Source: Fidelibacterota bacterium
GTDB taxonomy: Bacteria; Fidelibacterota; Marinisomatia; Marinisomatales; TCS55
Direction of reading: 5' to 3'
Length of the DNA: 8,613 bases
Assembly: GCA_014239505.1 (NCBI GenBank)
Contig: JAAZYT010000065.1
Coordinates: 1 to 8,613, forward strand
Shown here: one piece after another, positions 5,738-8,613 of the stretch
How positions within the stretch are numbered: position 1 is the stretch's first letter
How the letters are laid out: every line of letters starts with the position of its first letter
Program-made: the position numbers and the translations under genes
Notes under the pieces: model-generated
The model's database searches: none
What the model saw: the letters and a program-made list of their open reading frames with translations, nothing else
Told to the model about the DNA's origin: nothing

Positions 5738-8613
5738 TTGAAGTATAAAAATTTAATTTTTTTAATATTAGTTTTTTTTATTGGATGTTCTAATGATGGT
5801 CCAAAAATTATTGAAGAGTCTCGAAGTCTAAAGACTTATCCTTTTTCAGAACCTAATCCGATTCCAATTTTATCTAAAGATAGACGCTTATATCCCTATC
5901 ATTCATTTGTAGGATATAGTCATGATGGATTTCCTCAGGATTGGAAAATAATAAAAATGGAAAACCAGCATATTGAAATTTATATCTTACCTGAAGTAGG
6001 TGGAAAAGTTTGGGGTGCAATTGATAAATCTAATGGTGAAGAATTTATTTATCGTAATGAAGTAATGAAATTTAGGAATATATCTTTAAGAGGTCCCTGG
6101 ACTTCAGGAGGTATTGAATTTAACTTTGGAGTTATAGGTCATACACCGGCAACTGCTACACCTGTAGATTATACTACTAGAAAAAATCAGGATGGAAGTG
6201 TATCAACCTTTGTTGGTGGAATCGATTTGCCTTCACGAACTCACTGGCGCGTTGAAATTAACTTGGAAAAAGATCGATCAAATTTTAAAACTAAAGCAAT
6301 TTGGTATAATCCAACTCCATCAGTTCAAGCTTACTACAATTGGATGACAGCAGCAGCTTTTGCTCAAGATGATCTTGAAATGATTTTTCCTGGTAATAAA
6401 TATTTAAAACATAGTGGCGAGGTGAAATCATGGCCAGTAGATAATGAAGGTCGAAATCTTACCTACTATAATAATAATCGATTTGAAGGGCATAAATCTT
6501 ACCATGTTGTAGGGCAGTGGAAGAATTTTTTTGGCGGATATTACCACAGTGATAATTATGGTTTTGGCCATTGGGCAAAACATGATGAAATGCCAGGGCA
6601 AAAACTTTGGCTTTGGGCTTTATCAGATGAAGGAGGAATTTGGGAAGACCATTTAACAGACAATGATGGTCAATATGTTGAATTTCAGGCTGGTCGTCAA
6701 TGGGTACAGTATTCTCCAGGTGACCATAGTAACCCCGTAAGAAAAGCAGAATTTGCTATTTATGATACAGATCAATGGACAGAATATTGGTTTCCTGTTA
6801 AAGAGACTGAGGGAATGAATGAAGCATCTAAGGATGGTGTGATGAATGTATTAGTAAATGATAGTTTGAAAATTAAACTTCATTCATTTATAAATAAAAA
6901 AGGAACGATAAAAGTAATCTCTGGTAAAGATATCTTAAAAACAAAAACTATTAATTTTAAACCAATGGAGCTTCATGCTTTAAGTTTATTAAATCCACAA
7001 AAACCTTTTGAAGTTAAAGTTGAAGAGCTTGACCTTCACTATCGTTCTGATCCCAAGACTAGTCAGTTCGACCGTTCATTTAAGACAGACACATCTGTAT
7101 CAAGCTCTATTCCTGAACAAGATATTCAGAATCTAGAAGGATATGAACTTCTTAAAGAACGTCGGTTTGCTGAAGCAGAAAAAATATTTCAAAAAATATT
7201 GTTCAAAATGCCTAATGATCTAAATGCTAATAGTTCAATGGCAGATCTTTATTTTAGAAAAGGAAAATATGAAGAAGGATTAAAAGCTATTAAAAAAGTT
7301 TTATCTATTAATGGTTATAATGATAAGGCCAACTTTTTGGCAGGTAATATTTATAGATCACTAGAAAAATATAATGATGCGAAAGAAGCCTTTGGTTGGG
7401 CTGCTCGTTCAACGGCTTATAGATCTGCATCTTTTACGCAAATGGCTGAAATTTATTTAATTAATAATAAATGGAAATTAGCAAAAGAATACGCTTCCAA
7501 TGCTTTGGATTACAATCGTTTTAATATTAATGCAATGCAAGTTTTGATTTTAGCTAATAGAAAATCAGGGAATATTAGAGAAGCAAAAGAATGGATAAAT
7601 ACATTGTTATCAATCGATCCACTTCATCACTTTGCGAACTTAGAAGCTTACTATTTGAATTCGTCAAAATATTCTTGGGATACATATTTATCTCAAATTA
7701 ATAATGAATATTCAGATCAAACCCATTTAGAACTTGCAATATCTTATTTTAATAGAGGAATAGATGAAGGCTCGATAGAGTTATTAGAAAGAACATCAAT
7801 AAACAATCCTATTAATCAAGCATGGTTAGCTTACTTAAAAAAAGATAAATCAATACTGAATAGCGCAAAACTATTATCACCTGAATTAGTTTTTCCCTTT
7901 AGAAGAGAAACTATAGAAGTTTTAAAATGGTCAGTATTAAATAGTGATGATTGGAAATGGAAATATTATTTAGCTCTAAACTATTGGGCAAAAGATAGTG
8001 ATGAAGAAGCTCTTGAAATAATGAATTCACTAAAAGACATTCCTAATTATGGACCATTTTATGCTGCACGTGCATCTTTAAAAGAAAAAATGGATAAAAA
8101 AGATATATCGCAAGATTTGGAAAGGTCTATTCTTCTTTCATCAGAATCATGGCCTATTCAATTAAATGCTGTAAAATATTATCAATCTACAAATAATTGG
8201 AAACGTGCTTTGGAACTTTCAACTAAGGTAAATGATAAATTTTCAAATAATTTTGATGTTCAAATCATGCATGTAAAATCACTTCTAAATGAAAATAGAT
8301 TTGATGATGCTATTTTATTTCTTGATAAAGCTAATGTTTTACCATCAGAGATGGCTAAGGAAAGTAGACAACTTTATGAATGGGTAAACCTGGCTAAAGC
8401 GATAGAATTTTTAAAGATGAATAATATTGATCAAGCGAGAGTGTATATAGAAAAAAGTAGGGAATGGCCAAAAAATCTTGGAATTGGAAAACCTTATAAC
8501 CCTGATGAATCTCTTCAAGGTTATTTAAATAAATTTTTAAATAAAGAAATTTCTAAGAATGAGTTAATAAAAGAACTAAACCTTACTAATAATAAAAAAA
8601 GTGGTTATGGTTC
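5738..8613 (+). CDS. DUF5107 and TPR-repeat lipoprotein, 3'-truncated by the window edge
   Basis: The frame is open for 958 codons with no stop before the right edge. The start is TTG at 5738: a good Shine-Dalgarno precedes it and translation gives MKYKNLIFLILVFFIGC, a textbook lipoprotein signal with C17. The first in-frame ATG is about 220 bp later, inside the domain. Residues about 35-355 match DUF5107, a beta-sandwich family related in look to galactose-mutarotase and glycosidase beta domains: the ILPEVGGKVWGAID strand, LRGPWTSGGIEFN (E127, N129), an HTPATATPVDY loop, NWMTAAAF, FFGGYYHSDNYGFGHWAKH, W302 with HLTDNDGQYVEFQAG (E315, Q317) and TEYWFPV (348-354). A linker of about 100 residues follows, then TPR-type helical repeats from about residue 466 to the end (for example RRFAEAEKIFQKIL, GKYEEGLKAIKKVL). 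Enzymatic activity is unproven. It shares an operon with the histidine phosphatase. Carbohydrate binding or hydrolysis at the envelope, with TPRs recruiting partners, is inference. Confidence 0.87.
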   Translation, partial: MKYKNLIFLILVFFIGCSNDGPKIIEESRSLKTYPFSEPNPIPILSKDRRLYPYHSFVGYSHDGFPQDWKIIKMENQHIEIYILPEVGGKVWGAIDKSNGEEFIYRNEVMKFRNISLRGPWTSGGIEFNFGVIGHTPATATPVDYTTRKNQDGSVSTFVGGIDLPSRTHWRVEINLEKDRSNFKTKAIWYNPTPSVQAYYNWMTAAAFAQDDLEMIFPGNKYLKHSGEVKSWPVDNEGRNLTYYNNNRFEGHKSYHVVGQWKNFFGGYYHSDNYGFGHWAKHDEMPGQKLWLWALSDEGGIWEDHLTDNDGQYVEFQAGRQWVQYSPGDHSNPVRKAEFAIYDTDQWTEYWFPVKETEGMNEASKDGVMNVLVNDSLKIKLHSFINKKGTIKVISGKDILKTKTINFKPMELHALSLLNPQKPFEVKVEELDLHYRSDPKTSQFDRSFKTDTSVSSSIPEQDIQNLEGYELLKERRFAEAEKIFQKILFKMPNDLNANSSMADLYFRKGKYEEGLKAIKKVLSINGYNDKANFLAGNIYRSLEKYNDAKEAFGWAARSTAYRSASFTQMAEIYLINNKWKLAKEYASNALDYNRFNINAMQVLILANRKSGNIREAKEWINTLLSIDPLHHFANLEAYYLNSSKYSWDTYLSQINNEYSDQTHLELAISYFNRGIDEGSIELLERTSINNPINQAWLAYLKKDKSILNSAKLLSPELVFPFRRETIEVLKWSVLNSDDWKWKYYLALNYWAKDSDEEALEIMNSLKDIPNYGPFYAARASLKEKMDKKDISQDLERSILLSSESWPIQLNAVKYYQSTNNWKRALELSTKVNDKFSNNFDVQIMHVKSLLNENRFDDAILFLDKANVLPSEMAKESRQLYEWVNLAKAIEFLKMNNIDQARVYIEKSREWPKNLGIGKPYNPDESLQGYLNKFLNKEISKNELIKELNLTNNKKSGYG

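Overview
The window is AT-rich (about one third G+C by eye) and densely coding. All seven visible stop codons are TAA, and no intergenic gap exceeds 100 bp. It carries eight protein genes, the first cut by the left edge and the last by the right edge. I see no RNA genes, insertion sequences or CRISPR arrays. Five of the eight proteins begin with a lipoprotein signal peptide (lipobox cysteine near residue 17-24), so the host is almost certainly a diderm bacterium with a large periplasmic or surface lipoprotein repertoire. The mix of a CotH kinase, a lamin-tail-domain lipoprotein, a metallo-beta-lactamase-fold lipoprotein, DUF1684 and DUF5107-TPR families, together with low G+C, suggests a marine Marinimicrobia (SAR406) or Bacteroidota-type genome. 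That placement is inference. The SelU protein resembles the proteobacterial YbbB branch, so this gene may have been acquired.

Layout. 1-1477 (+): the C-terminal part of a CotH-type kinase, followed after 34 bp by a small lamin-tail-domain lipoprotein with its own Shine-Dalgarno. 1480-2463 (-): a metallo-beta-lactamase-fold lipoprotein converging on the previous gene with only 2 bp between stop codons. 2464-2562: a 99-bp divergent intergenic region with an 18-bp palindrome that is also a pair of 11-bp tandem repeats, plus a TATAAT placed as for a leaderless start. 2563-4259 (+): selU (tRNA 2-selenouridine synthase) and a Gph-like HAD phosphatase joined by a TAATG overlap. 4249-5127 (-): a DUF1684 lipoprotein overlapping the HAD gene tail to tail by 11 nt. 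5128-5204: a 77-bp divergent intergenic region. 5205-8613 (+): a histidine-phosphatase lipoprotein followed 2 bp later by a very large DUF5107-TPR lipoprotein. The last gene starts at TTG, is easily missed by ATG-only gene calling, and runs off the right edge.

How they may work together. The cytoplasmic pair (SelU and the HAD phosphatase) is tRNA modification plus metabolite repair. It is embedded between envelope genes with no obvious functional link. The two candidate functional units are CotH kinase plus LTD lipoprotein (extracytoplasmic phosphotransfer plus a surface adaptor) and histidine phosphatase plus DUF5107-TPR (probably carbohydrate- or phosphoester-related, outside the cytoplasm). 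Genes at the head of each transcription unit lack a usable Shine-Dalgarno, while the two internal, non-overlapping genes have good ones. This hints at leaderless initiation at unit heads.
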